DNA of 19,091 bases from NCBI GenBank assembly GCA_964508295.1, contig CAZDSQ010000035.1:1-19091 (forward strand), written 5' to 3'. The DNA is from SIG578 sp964508295. GTDB lineage: Bacteria > Bacillota > Clostridia > Oscillospirales > Ruminococcaceae. Within the stretch, counting starts at the first letter, position 1. Every line of letters starts with the position of its first letter. Of the stretch, positions 1 through 6,829 are shown piece after piece. A program made the position numbers and the translations under genes. The notes under the pieces were generated by a model that was not told where the DNA came from, did no database searches, and saw only the letters and a list, made by a program, of their open reading frames with translations.

Positions 1-1494
1 GTTGAGGTACACGCGGTGCATGAGGGCTACCTGCTCGATCAGTTTGCTATTGAGTTTTTCAACAAACGAACCGACGAATACGGCGGAAGCTTTGAAAACC
101 GCTATCGCTTTGCGGCAGAGGTCGTAAAGGCTATCAAAGAGGCCTGCGGCGAGGATTATCCCGTATCGCTTCGTTACTCGGTTGAGTCTAAGATGAAGGG
201 CTTCTGCGAAGGAGCTATGCCCGGCGAGGAGTATACCGAGGTCGGTAGAAATATGGAGGAGTCCGAAAAGGCGGCAAAGTATCTGCAGGATGCAGGCTAC
301 GATATGCTTAACGCCGATAACGGCACCTACGACTCTTGGTATTGGGCTCATCCCCCGATGTATATGCCCGAGAACTGCAACCTCGAGGACGTTTCCCACA
401 TCAAAAAGTTTGTTGATATTCCCGTTGTTTGCGCAGGTAGAATGGACGCCGAGGTCGGCGCACAGGCGGTAGCAGACGGCAAAATCGACGCTGTAGGCGT
501 TGCCAGACAGTTCTTGGTTGACCCCGAGTGGATAACCAAGCTTATCGAGGATAGGCTCGAGGATATCAAGCCCTGCATCTGCTGCCACGCGGGTTGCTTT
601 AACTTCTCGTCCTCCAAGGGACACGCCAACACTCAGGATCTTTCCGATACAATGGGACTTGCCCGTTGTGCATTAAATCCCGAAACAATGCAGTCTAAGA
701 AATACAGCGTGCAGCCTGCCAAAAAGAGCAAAAAGGTTGCTGTTATCGGCGGTGGTATCGGTGGTATGGAGGCGGCCATCCTCTGCGCCAAGAGAGGACA
801 TAAGGTCACCCTTTTTGAGAAAACCGATAAGCTTGGCGGAGTGTTTATCGCTGCGGCGGCTCCTTCCTTTAAGGAAAAGGACAGAGCTCTTATTGCTTGG
901 TATATCCGTGAACTCTCCAAGCATCCCATCGAGGTAAAACTCAATACCGAGATTTCCGATGTAAAGAGCCTTGATGCCGACGAGATAGTTGTAGCAACCG
1001 GCGCAAAGGCAAGAAAGCTCAACATTAAGGGTAGCGAAACTGCCGTTGAGGCAGTCGATTTCCTCTTGGGAAATGCCGAGGTTGGCGAGAGAGTTACAGT
1101 AATCGGCGGCGGACTTACAGGCTGCGAGATAGCCTACGAGCTTTATTTAAGCGGCAAAAAGCCTACAATCGTCGAAATGCAGGACGACCTTATCACAACG
1201 CCCGGCATCTGCCTTGCAAACACCAGCTACCTGCGTGATTTCTTTAAAGCAAATAACGTTCCCGTCCATCTTGAAACCGCTCTCTGTGAGGTAAACGGCG
1301 GCAACGTAACCGTAAAAGACAAGGACGGCAAAGTTTTTGAGATTGAGGGCGACAGCGTTGTTATGTCGGTAGGCTACAATCCTGCTCCCGTTGCAACTAA
1401 ATCCAAGCACATCCACGTTATCGGCGATGCTGATAAGGTTGGAAACTTACGAACTGTTATCTGGGGCGCTTGGGACGCTTGTATGAAATTCTGA
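1..1494 (+). CDS. NADH:flavin oxidoreductase (Old Yellow Enzyme / 2,4-dienoyl-CoA reductase type), 5' end missing
   Basis: The reading frame is open from base 1 (VEVHAVHEGYLLDQF), so the start and first part of the FMN barrel lie outside the window; the ATG at 16 is internal. Counting from that Met, visible parts are: the end of the FMN TIM barrel with the family signature NKRTDEYGGSFENRYRF (16-32) and GVARQFLVDPEW (161-172); a 4Fe-4S site C187-x2-C190-x3-C194 and C218 (CALNPE); an FAD Rossmann motif VIGGGIGGMEAA (243-254); and an NAD(P) motif VIGGGLTGCEIA (362-373). This is the layout of DCR, BaiCD/BaiH and other anaerobic ene-reductases that reduce activated C=C bonds in the cytoplasm. The spacing between the third and fourth cysteines (23 residues) seems longer than I remember for DCR. 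The next gene starts 19 nt later, so it is co-transcribed with the aconitase-X genes. The family is secure; the substrate is unknown. Confidence 0.93.
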   Translation, partial: VEVHAVHEGYLLDQFAIEFFNKRTDEYGGSFENRYRFAAEVVKAIKEACGEDYPVSLRYSVESKMKGFCEGAMPGEEYTEVGRNMEESEKAAKYLQDAGYDMLNADNGTYDSWYWAHPPMYMPENCNLEDVSHIKKFVDIPVVCAGRMDAEVGAQAVADGKIDAVGVARQFLVDPEWITKLIEDRLEDIKPCICCHAGCFNFSSSKGHANTQDLSDTMGLARCALNPETMQSKKYSVQPAKKSKKVAVIGGGIGGMEAAILCAKRGHKVTLFEKTDKLGGVFIAAAAPSFKEKDRALIAWYIRELSKHPIEVKLNTEISDVKSLDADEIVVATGAKARKLNIKGSETAVEAVDFLLGNAEVGERVTVIGGGLTGCEIAYELYLSGKKPTIVEMQDDLITTPGICLANTSYLRDFFKANNVPVHLETALCEVNGGNVTVKDKDGKVFEIEGDSVVMSVGYNPAPVATKSKHIHVIGDADKVGNLRTVIWGAWDACMKF

Positions 1495-1513
1495 TTTTAA
1501 AAGGAGAAGAGCT

Positions 1514-2791
1514 ATGATACTTACAAAAGAACAGCAGGCTATTCTTGACGGCGAAAAGGGCGAAACCTTAGCCAAAGTTATGAAAACTCTGGTTATGTAC
1601 GGCGATGCCTTTGAGGCAGAGAAGCTTGTTCCTATTACTTCAAAATATAACCACCTTGTAACCTCTTTCGGCCTTAAGGTTATGTCGCCTGTATATGACC
1701 TTATGCAGCAGCTTCTTGATGCAGGCGTTGCTTCGGAGCAGCAGTTTTCTGTTGACCCTCGCCCGCTCGATAAGAACGTTCCCGCAAACTTTTTGCAAAA
1801 TCTTGTCTTCAGCAAGTTTATGTACACCAAGCAGGATTTCTATGAAAAGCAGTTAAAAGAGCTCGGTCTTATGAATGACGATGCATTTAGCTGTACCTGC
1901 TATATGGACGAGATGGGTAACAAGCCCAAGAAGGGCGACGTTCTCTCCTGGGCAGAGTCCAGCGCTGTTGTTTATGCAAACTCGGTCTTAGGCGCAAGAT
2001 GTAACCGTAACTCAGGCATTATTGATATTATGGGCTCGATAGTTGGATACGTGCCTTATTTTGGCCTGCTTACCGATGAGGGCAGAAAGGCTACATGGGT
2101 TGTCAAGGTTGAAACCACAAAGAAACCCGAGGCTCAGCTTCTTGGCTCGGCAATCGGTATGAAGGTTATGGAGGACGTTCCCTACGTTGTCGGATTAGAC
2201 AAGTGGATAGGCAACGAGCTTAATGATGACGCCTGCGCTTATCTTAAGGATTTCGGCGCCGCAACTGCATCTAACGGCGCAGTTGGCCTTTACCATATCG
2301 AAAACCTCACCCCCGAGGCAGTGGAGCTCGGCGAAAAGCTTATCGCCGAGGGCGCTATGGAGTACGTTATCGACGATGCTGAGCTTAAAAGAGTTCAGGA
2401 TAACTATCCTGTTATCTGGAAAAATCCCGATGCCGCTCCCAAGCTTTGCTTTGTCGGTTGCCCCCATCTGTCGCTCCAGCAGCTTAAGGATTGGACCGAC
2501 AATATCGAGGCAGAGCTTAAAAACAGCGGCAAGAAAAAGGTTGTTATCCCCACCGTCCTCACCGCCGCTCCCAAGGTGCTTGAGCAGTTTAACAAAACAG
2601 AATATGCCGCTCGCCTTAAGGCAACAGGCGTAATCACCTCTTATATCTGCCCGCTTATGTATATGAACAATCCGCTCTGCAAAAAGATGCCGGTTATTAC
2701 CTCGTCAAATAAACTGCGTACATACACAAGCGCAAGATATTACACAGACGGCGAGATATTAAAGCTCATTACGGACGGAGGTAAGAAATAA
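1514..2791 (+). CDS. Aconitase X catalytic (large) subunit
   Basis: 425 aa, the usual size for the separate AcnX large subunit (formerly DUF521). The ATG follows AAGGAG (1501-1506) by 7 nt. Family landmarks are CTCYMDE (C127, C129), SWAESSAVVYANSVLGARCNR (145-165), the block CFVGCPHLS (C312, C316) and a late cysteine pair C379/C389; the cysteines are candidates for the Fe-S ligands. AcnX enzymes are dehydratases: characterised members act on cis-3-hydroxy-L-proline in bacteria and on mevalonate 5-phosphate in archaea. The swivel subunit follows directly (TAATG junction) and a flavin ene-reductase precedes it, so a dehydrated, unsaturated product could be reduced by the neighbour. Family call is strong; substrate is open. 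Confidence 0.93.
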   Translation: MILTKEQQAILDGEKGETLAKVMKTLVMYGDAFEAEKLVPITSKYNHLVTSFGLKVMSPVYDLMQQLLDAGVASEQQFSVDPRPLDKNVPANFLQNLVFSKFMYTKQDFYEKQLKELGLMNDDAFSCTCYMDEMGNKPKKGDVLSWAESSAVVYANSVLGARCNRNSGIIDIMGSIVGYVPYFGLLTDEGRKATWVVKVETTKKPEAQLLGSAIGMKVMEDVPYVVGLDKWIGNELNDDACAYLKDFGAATASNGAVGLYHIENLTPEAVELGEKLIAEGAMEYVIDDAELKRVQDNYPVIWKNPDAAPKLCFVGCPHLSLQQLKDWTDNIEAELKNSGKKKVVIPTVLTAAPKVLEQFNKTEYAARLKATGVITSYICPLMYMNNPLCKKMPVITSSNKLRTYTSARYYTDGEILKLITDGGKK

Positions 2792-3234
2792 TGAAACAGT
2801 TTCAGGGAAGAGTTGTAACCCCAGGTACAGTTACTGCCGAGGCGGTGGTAACAACTGAAGGCTTTAACACCCTCGCATCTCTGCAGATGGCTCTGCAGTT
2901 TGGTGATAAAGAGGTAAAGTGCGGCGACCAGAATAACAGCGAGCTTCACGGCAAGTCACTTTTAAATAAGGCGCTCTGCCTGCCGCAGACCATTGGCTCT
3001 ACAACCGGCGGACTTGTTCTTTACTGCGCCTGCGCTATGGAAAAGAACCCCGCTTGTATGCTCTTTGCAAATCATATCGACTCGCTTGCCGCCGCAGGAG
3101 CGGTCCTGGCAGACGTTTGGGTCGACAACGTTTCGATGCCCGTTGTTGACTGCCTTGGCGATGAGTTTTTAGCTTACGTTAAGGACGGAATGAAGATAAC
3201 AGTCAAAGAAAACGGCATAGTTGAGGTTGAATAA
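2791..3234 (+). CDS. Aconitase X swivel-domain (small) subunit
   Basis: 147 aa, matching the separate AcnX small subunit (formerly DUF126). Its ATG shares one base with the large-subunit stop (TAATG), which suggests translational coupling and fixed stoichiometry. The opening FQGRVVTPGTVTAEAVVT and the loop GSTTGG (69-74) correspond to the conserved swivel-domain start and the Gly-Ser loop that closes over the active site in this superfamily; later the chain reads NHIDSLAAAGAVLADVWVDN. It works only together with the large subunit. The operon ends here at a strong hairpin. Confidence 0.92.
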   Translation: MKQFQGRVVTPGTVTAEAVVTTEGFNTLASLQMALQFGDKEVKCGDQNNSELHGKSLLNKALCLPQTIGSTTGGLVLYCACAMEKNPACMLFANHIDSLAAAGAVLADVWVDNVSMPVVDCLGDEFLAYVKDGMKITVKENGIVEVE

Positions 3235-3236
3235 AT

Positions 3237-3267
3237 AAAAAAGACGGGCTCTAAGCCTGTCTTTTTT
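3237..3267. terminator. Bidirectional terminator between the AcnX operon and the Crp/Fnr gene
   Basis: The stem GACGGGCT/AGCCTGTC (one G-T pair) has a 3-nt loop and is extended by six A-T pairs, giving a U tail on either strand. It lies 2 nt after the AcnX small-subunit stop and its right edge reaches the stop codon of the convergent regulator. Confidence 0.88.
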
Positions 3268-3925
3268 ATAATAGCTCAAAATGATTTTTGTGGCAATCAA
3301 TTACGCCCTCAGCCTTAAGCTTGCTGATCTCGTTGGAAAGTCCACTTCTGTCAACCCCGAGATAATCGGCAAGCTCCTGCCTGTCAAACGGAATTTCAAA
3401 GCGGCTCTGCTTTGCTCGTTTCGCTTGGAACATAAGATAGGTCATCAGCTTTTCTCTCGTTGAGCGCTTTGAGCTTATCTCTATCTTTTGGTGGAATACA
3501 ATGTTTTTGAGCGCAACTATCCGCATAAGATTAAATATCATCTGCGAATGAAAATTGCAGGAGTTAGAGCAGGAATGCATAACCCGCCTGCAGTCAATGA
3601 GCATAATATCACAGTTCTCGCTCGCAACAACGTTTATTGGAATGCTTTTAATCTCGGCGCAGGCAAACGACTCACCGAAAAGTTCGCTCGGCTCGGCAGT
3701 TGAGAGAATGGTTCTGTTTCCGTAATAGTCGTTTCGTTCTATCTGTACCGTGCCCGAAAGCACAATTCCGATATATCGCGCCGCCTCTCCCTCCGAAATT
3801 ATAACGTCCTTTTTCCTAAAGCTTTTGGCCTCTGCCTTAAGGCAGTCAAGTAGCGGCATCAGATCGTTGTTTTCAATTTCTGCAAAAAGGGGACATTTTC
3901 GCAAAATTTCAAAATATTTTTTCAT
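3266..3925 (-). CDS. Crp/Fnr-family transcriptional regulator
   Basis: 219 aa. An N-terminal cNMP-type beta-roll (residues about 10-120, with FGES at 83-86) is followed by the dimer helix (about 122-145) and a C-terminal winged HTH (RQELADYLGVDRSGLSNEISKL, split around 182-203). The phosphate-binding arginine of cAMP-binding Crp proteins is not evident after FGES, so cAMP is unlikely. The four-cysteine N-terminal Fe-S pattern of Fnr is also absent, although C119-x3-C123 and others exist. The recognition helix reads R-S-G-L-S-N-E and lacks the Crp residues (RE..R), which fits an operator other than TGTGA. The ribosome site AAAGGTG abuts a perfect palindrome. Placement opposite Fe-S, flavodiiron and rubredoxin genes suggests an oxygen or nitrosative-stress sensor of the HcpR/Fnr-like kind; the signal is unknown. 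Confidence 0.93.
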   Translation of the reverse strand: MKKYFEILRKCPLFAEIENNDLMPLLDCLKAEAKSFRKKDVIISEGEAARYIGIVLSGTVQIERNDYYGNRTILSTAEPSELFGESFACAEIKSIPINVVASENCDIMLIDCRRVMHSCSNSCNFHSQMIFNLMRIVALKNIVFHQKIEISSKRSTREKLMTYLMFQAKRAKQSRFEIPFDRQELADYLGVDRSGLSNEISKLKAEGVIDCHKNHFELL

Positions 3926-3937
3926 TTTTTCACCTTT

Positions 3938-3953
3938 TGTTGAAATTTCAACA
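3938..3953. promoter_or_regulatory. Crp/Fnr operator, perfect palindrome TGTTGAAATTTCAACA
   Basis: All 16 bp are self-complementary, in the usual size range for Crp/Fnr dimer sites. The centre (3945.5) lies about 41.5 bp before the predicted start (near 3987) of the divergent Fe-S gene, the classical class II activator position. It also lies about 15 bp inside the predicted transcript of the regulator gene, next to its ribosome site, the position for autorepression. Binding by the adjacent regulator is inferred. Confidence 0.75.
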
Positions 3954-3967
3954 TACTTGCTGATTTT

Positions 3968-3996
3968 ATTATATTATAATAAGGCTACAAAATCAA
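3968..3996 (-). promoter_or_regulatory. Promoter of the Crp/Fnr gene
   Basis: On the minus strand TTGATT (3991-3996), a 17-bp spacer and a perfect TATAAT (3968-3973) are seen; transcription would begin near 3961. The palindrome then falls just downstream of the start. Confidence 0.65.
3975..3980 (+). promoter_or_regulatory. -10 box of the Fe-S protein gene, no -35 box
   Basis: A perfect TATAAT lacks a usable -35 hexamer (CATACT at the 17-bp spacing). An activator-dependent promoter with the palindrome at -41.5 would look like this. The two divergent -10 regions are nearly back to back. Confidence 0.6.
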
Positions 3997-4009
3997 GGAG
4001 GAAATGAAA

Positions 4010-4702
4010 ATGCTTAGAAAAATTATAAAAATAGATGAAGAAAAATGTAACGGCTGCGGAGCCTGCGCTGCCGCTTGTCACGAGGGTGCTATAGAAATGA
4101 TAAACGGAAAGGCAAAGCTCACCCGTGAGGATTACTGCGACGGACTTGGCGACTGCCTGCCAGCCTGCCCCGTAGATGCGATAAGCTTTGAGGAAAGGGA
4201 GGCCCCCGAGTATAACGAGGAGGCCGTGAGGAAAGCAAAGATGGAAAAATTCGGTGTAAAGCTGCCCTGCGGCTGCCCAGGTACTCAGTCAAAAGCAATC
4301 GAGAGAAAACCCGCTCCCGCAAACACAGAGCCTGTTACAAGCCAGCTTTCGCAGTGGCCTGTGCAGATAAAGCTCGTTCCCGTCAATGCCCCTTATTTTG
4401 ACGGCGCAAATCTGCTCATAGCCGCCGACTGCGCCGCTTACGCCTACGGAAACTTTCACAACGAATTTATCAGAAACCGCATAACTCTGATAGGATGTCC
4501 CAAACTTGATGAGGGGGATTACAGCGAAAAGCTTACCCAGATCATCAAAAACAACAACATAAAGAGTGTTACTATAGTTCGTATGCAGGTGCCCTGCTGC
4601 GGCGGTATTGAAAATGCCGCAAAAAGAGCGCTGCAGGCAAGCGGAAAGTTTATTCCCTGGCAGGTTGTAACGATTTCTACCGACGGCAGAATTATCGATT
4701 AA
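4010..4702 (+). CDS. 4Fe-4S dicluster-type protein with Cys-rich C-terminal domain
   Basis: An ATG at 4004 is in frame, but AGGAGG (3996-4001) is only 2 nt from it and 8 nt from the ATG at 4010, so 4010 is preferred (230 aa). Numbering from 4004: the first cluster motif is complete (C15, C18, C21, C25); the second reads C45-DGLGD-C51-LPA-C55-P and lacks the expected second cysteine, so it may hold a 3Fe-4S or unusual cluster or borrow a ligand from elsewhere. The rest (about 85-232) has C89-x-C91, C143, C165 and the pair C198-C199 (VPCCGG). Proteins of this type often sit next to hybrid-cluster protein genes and Crp/Fnr regulators in Clostridia (family knowledge). Electron transfer in the stress module is likely; the exact role is not known to me. 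Confidence 0.88.
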   Translation: MLRKIIKIDEEKCNGCGACAAACHEGAIEMINGKAKLTREDYCDGLGDCLPACPVDAISFEEREAPEYNEEAVRKAKMEKFGVKLPCGCPGTQSKAIERKPAPANTEPVTSQLSQWPVQIKLVPVNAPYFDGANLLIAADCAAYAYGNFHNEFIRNRITLIGCPKLDEGDYSEKLTQIIKNNNIKSVTIVRMQVPCCGGIENAAKRALQASGKFIPWQVVTISTDGRIID

Positions 4703-4709
4703 AATTCGA

Positions 4710-4738
4710 TTGAAAATGGCAAAATAATGTGCTAAAAT
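4710..4738 (+). promoter_or_regulatory. Promoter of the flavodiiron gene
   Basis: TTGAAA (4710-4715), a 17-bp spacer ending in TGC and TAAAAT (4733-4738) form an extended -10 promoter. It lies in the short gap after the Fe-S gene, so flavodiiron protein can be made from its own start as well as by read-through. Confidence 0.65.
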
Positions 4739-4769
4739 CAAAGTATATTCTATATGGAGGAAAAACGCT

Positions 4770-6560
4770 ATGTTTATTTCTGACAGCATTAAGTATATAG
4801 GTGTCAACGACCATAAGGTCGACTTGTTTGAGGGACAGTATGTCGTTCCCAACGGAATGGCTTACAATTCTTATGCCATAATTGACGAAAAAATTGCAAT
4901 TATGGACACAGTTGATGCCTCTTTCACTCACGAGTGGCTGGACAATATTCAGAACACTCTGGGAAACAGAAAGCCTGATTATCTCATTGTTCAGCATATG
5001 GAGCCTGACCACTCGGCAAATATTATGAATTTTGTTAAAGCCTATCCCGATGTCAAGATCGTTTCGTCAGCAAAGGCTTTCGCTATGATGAAAAACTTTT
5101 TCGGCACCGATTTTACAGATAAACAAATCGTAGTAGGCGAGGGTGATACTCTTTCGCTCGGTAAACATAACCTTACCTTTGTAACCGCTCCTATGGTTCA
5201 CTGGCCCGAGGTTATCGTCACTTATGACAGCACTGACAAGGTTCTCTTCTCGGCTGACGGCTTTGGAAAGTTCGGCGCCCTCGATGTAGAGGAGGATTGG
5301 GCCTGCGAGGCAAGAAGATATTATATCGGCATCGTAGGAAAGTACGGCGCGCAGGTGCAGGCGCTTCTTAAAAAGGCGGCAGGCCTTGATATTCAGACCA
5401 TCTGCCCGCTTCACGGCCCCGTTCTTACAGAAAACTTAGGCTATTACCTTAACCTTTACAACACCTGGTCGAGCTATCAGCCTGAATCCGAGGGCATCGT
5501 TATTGCATACACCTCGGTTTATGGTAATACTAAAAAGGCAGTTATGCAGCTTAAGGAAAAGCTTGAGGCAAACGGCTGCCCCAAGGTCGTTGTAAATGAC
5601 CTTGCAAGATGCGATATGGCAGAGGCGGTTGAGGATGCTTTCAGATACAACAAGCTTGTTCTCGCAACCACAACCTACAACGCCGAGATATTCCCCTTTA
5701 TGCGCGAGTTTATAAACCACCTTACAGAGCGCAACTTCCAGAACAGAACTGTTGCTTTAATTGAAAACGGAAGCTGGGCGCCTCTTGCCGCAAAGGTTAT
5801 GCGCTCTATGTTTGAAAAGAGTAAGAATATAACCTTTACCGAAACAACGGTAAAAATTCTCTCTGCGCTTAATGAGGAGAGCGGCGCACAGCTTAACGCC
5901 CTTGCAGAAGAGCTTTGCAAGGATTATCTCGCTCAGCAGAGCGAAACTGCAAATAAAAACGACCTTTCGGCGCTTTTCAATATCGGTTACGGACTTTACG
6001 TCGTAACCTCTAACGACGGCAAAAAGGATAACGGACTTATCGTTAACACCGTAACTCAGGTTACAAACACGCCAAACCGCCTTGCCGTTACCATCAACAA
6101 GGAAAACTATTCCCACCACGTAATAAAGCAGACCGGCAAAATGAATATCAACTGCCTCACGGTTGACGCTCCGTTTTTGGTGTTCGAGCAGTTTGGCTTT
6201 AAGAGCGGCAGAAACGTTGATAAGTTTGAAAATTGCGAGCCTCTGCGCTCGGATAACGGGCTTGTTTTCCTGCCTCGATACATCAATTCCTTTATGTCGC
6301 TTAAGGTCGAGCAGTACATTGACCTTGACACACACGGAATGTTCATCTGCTCGGTAACCGAGTCGAGAGTTATTTCCGATAGGGAAACTATGAGCTACAC
6401 CTATTATCAGAACAACGTTAAGCCCAAGCCTCAGACCGACGGTATAAAGGGCTACGTATGTAAGGTCTGCGGCTATGTTTATGAGGGCGAAACTCTCCCT
6501 GAGGATTTTGTCTGCCCGCTGTGTAAGCACGGTGCGGCCGACTTTGAAGAGATAAAATAA
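4770..6560 (+). CDS. Flavodiiron protein with fused flavin-reductase-like and rubredoxin domains
   Basis: 596 aa with four domains. (a) A metallo-beta-lactamase-fold diiron domain (1-240) has all expected ligands: H76-x-E78-x-D80-H81, H144, D163, H215. (b) A flavodoxin domain (about 242-390) has the FMN loop TSVYGNT. (c) A flavin-reductase-like split-barrel domain spans about 400-545. (d) A C-terminal rubredoxin domain has C564-x2-C567 and C582-x2-C585. Flavodiiron proteins reduce O2 to water and/or NO to N2O in the cytoplasm, fed by NAD(P)H through rubredoxin; here much of the electron chain is on one polypeptide. GGAGG lies 9 nt upstream of the ATG. A separate rubredoxin follows within 15 nt. 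No ligand is missing, so it should be active; O2 versus NO preference cannot be read. Confidence 0.96.
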   Translation: MFISDSIKYIGVNDHKVDLFEGQYVVPNGMAYNSYAIIDEKIAIMDTVDASFTHEWLDNIQNTLGNRKPDYLIVQHMEPDHSANIMNFVKAYPDVKIVSSAKAFAMMKNFFGTDFTDKQIVVGEGDTLSLGKHNLTFVTAPMVHWPEVIVTYDSTDKVLFSADGFGKFGALDVEEDWACEARRYYIGIVGKYGAQVQALLKKAAGLDIQTICPLHGPVLTENLGYYLNLYNTWSSYQPESEGIVIAYTSVYGNTKKAVMQLKEKLEANGCPKVVVNDLARCDMAEAVEDAFRYNKLVLATTTYNAEIFPFMREFINHLTERNFQNRTVALIENGSWAPLAAKVMRSMFEKSKNITFTETTVKILSALNEESGAQLNALAEELCKDYLAQQSETANKNDLSALFNIGYGLYVVTSNDGKKDNGLIVNTVTQVTNTPNRLAVTINKENYSHHVIKQTGKMNINCLTVDAPFLVFEQFGFKSGRNVDKFENCEPLRSDNGLVFLPRYINSFMSLKVEQYIDLDTHGMFICSVTESRVISDRETMSYTYYQNNVKPKPQTDGIKGYVCKVCGYVYEGETLPEDFVCPLCKHGAADFEEIK

Positions 6561-6574
6561 GGAGGTGAAGGGGA

Positions 6575-6730
6575 ATGAAATACGTTTGCGATGCTTGCGG
6601 ATGGGTCTATGACGAGGAGGCTGGAGATGCCGAGCTCGGCATTGCTCCCGGCACAAAGTTTGAGGATCTTCCTGAAGATTTTGAGTGTCCTCTCTGTGGC
6701 GTGGGAAAGGATACCTTCAGCGAGGAATAA
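6575..6730 (+). CDS. Rubredoxin
   Basis: A 51-aa protein. It shows both iron knuckles, C5-D-A-C8-G and C38-P-L-C41-G, plus the conserved GWVYD and PGTKFEDLPEDF segments, so it is a complete FeCys4 rubredoxin. GGAGGTGA begins right after the flavodiiron stop and the ATG follows, so the two are co-translated from one message. It probably delivers electrons to the flavodiiron protein or to other O2-defence enzymes. A strong terminator follows 11 nt later. Confidence 0.96.
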   Translation: MKYVCDACGWVYDEEAGDAELGIAPGTKFEDLPEDFECPLCGVGKDTFSEE

Positions 6731-6741
6731 AGTATGATCTT

Positions 6742-6774
6742 AAAAAGCGGCAGGATATAATCCTGCCGCTTTTT
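6742..6774 (+). terminator. Rho-independent terminator of the rubredoxin unit
   Basis: A perfect 14-bp stem (AAAAAGCGGCAGGA with TCCTGCCGCTTTTT) around the loop TATAA, with a U run. Confidence 0.93.
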
Positions 6775-6775
6775 G

Positions 6776-6804
6776 TTGACTTTTTGTGTACCTAAATTTA
6801 TAAT
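6776..6804 (+). promoter_or_regulatory. Promoter of the EEP-fold hydrolase gene
   Basis: TTGACT (6776-6781), a 17-bp spacer and a perfect TATAAT (6799-6804). It starts two bases after the preceding terminator stem, and it is among the best sigma-70-type promoters in the window. Confidence 0.8.
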
Positions 6805-6829
6805 AAAAGAAAAGAGAGGTGCGTAGGTC

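Noticed and set aside
3901..3912. Second operator copy (AAAATTTCAA) inside the regulator gene
   Set aside because: It resembles half of the palindrome but lacks the symmetric left arm and lies in the codons for the N-terminus (E-I-L-R); chance in AT-rich sequence is more likely.
5757..6656. Long minus-strand open frame (299 aa) over the flavodiiron gene
   Set aside because: It is antisense to a gene with every catalytic ligand in place, has no recognisable domain and no ribosome site, and is best explained by codon bias of the true strand.
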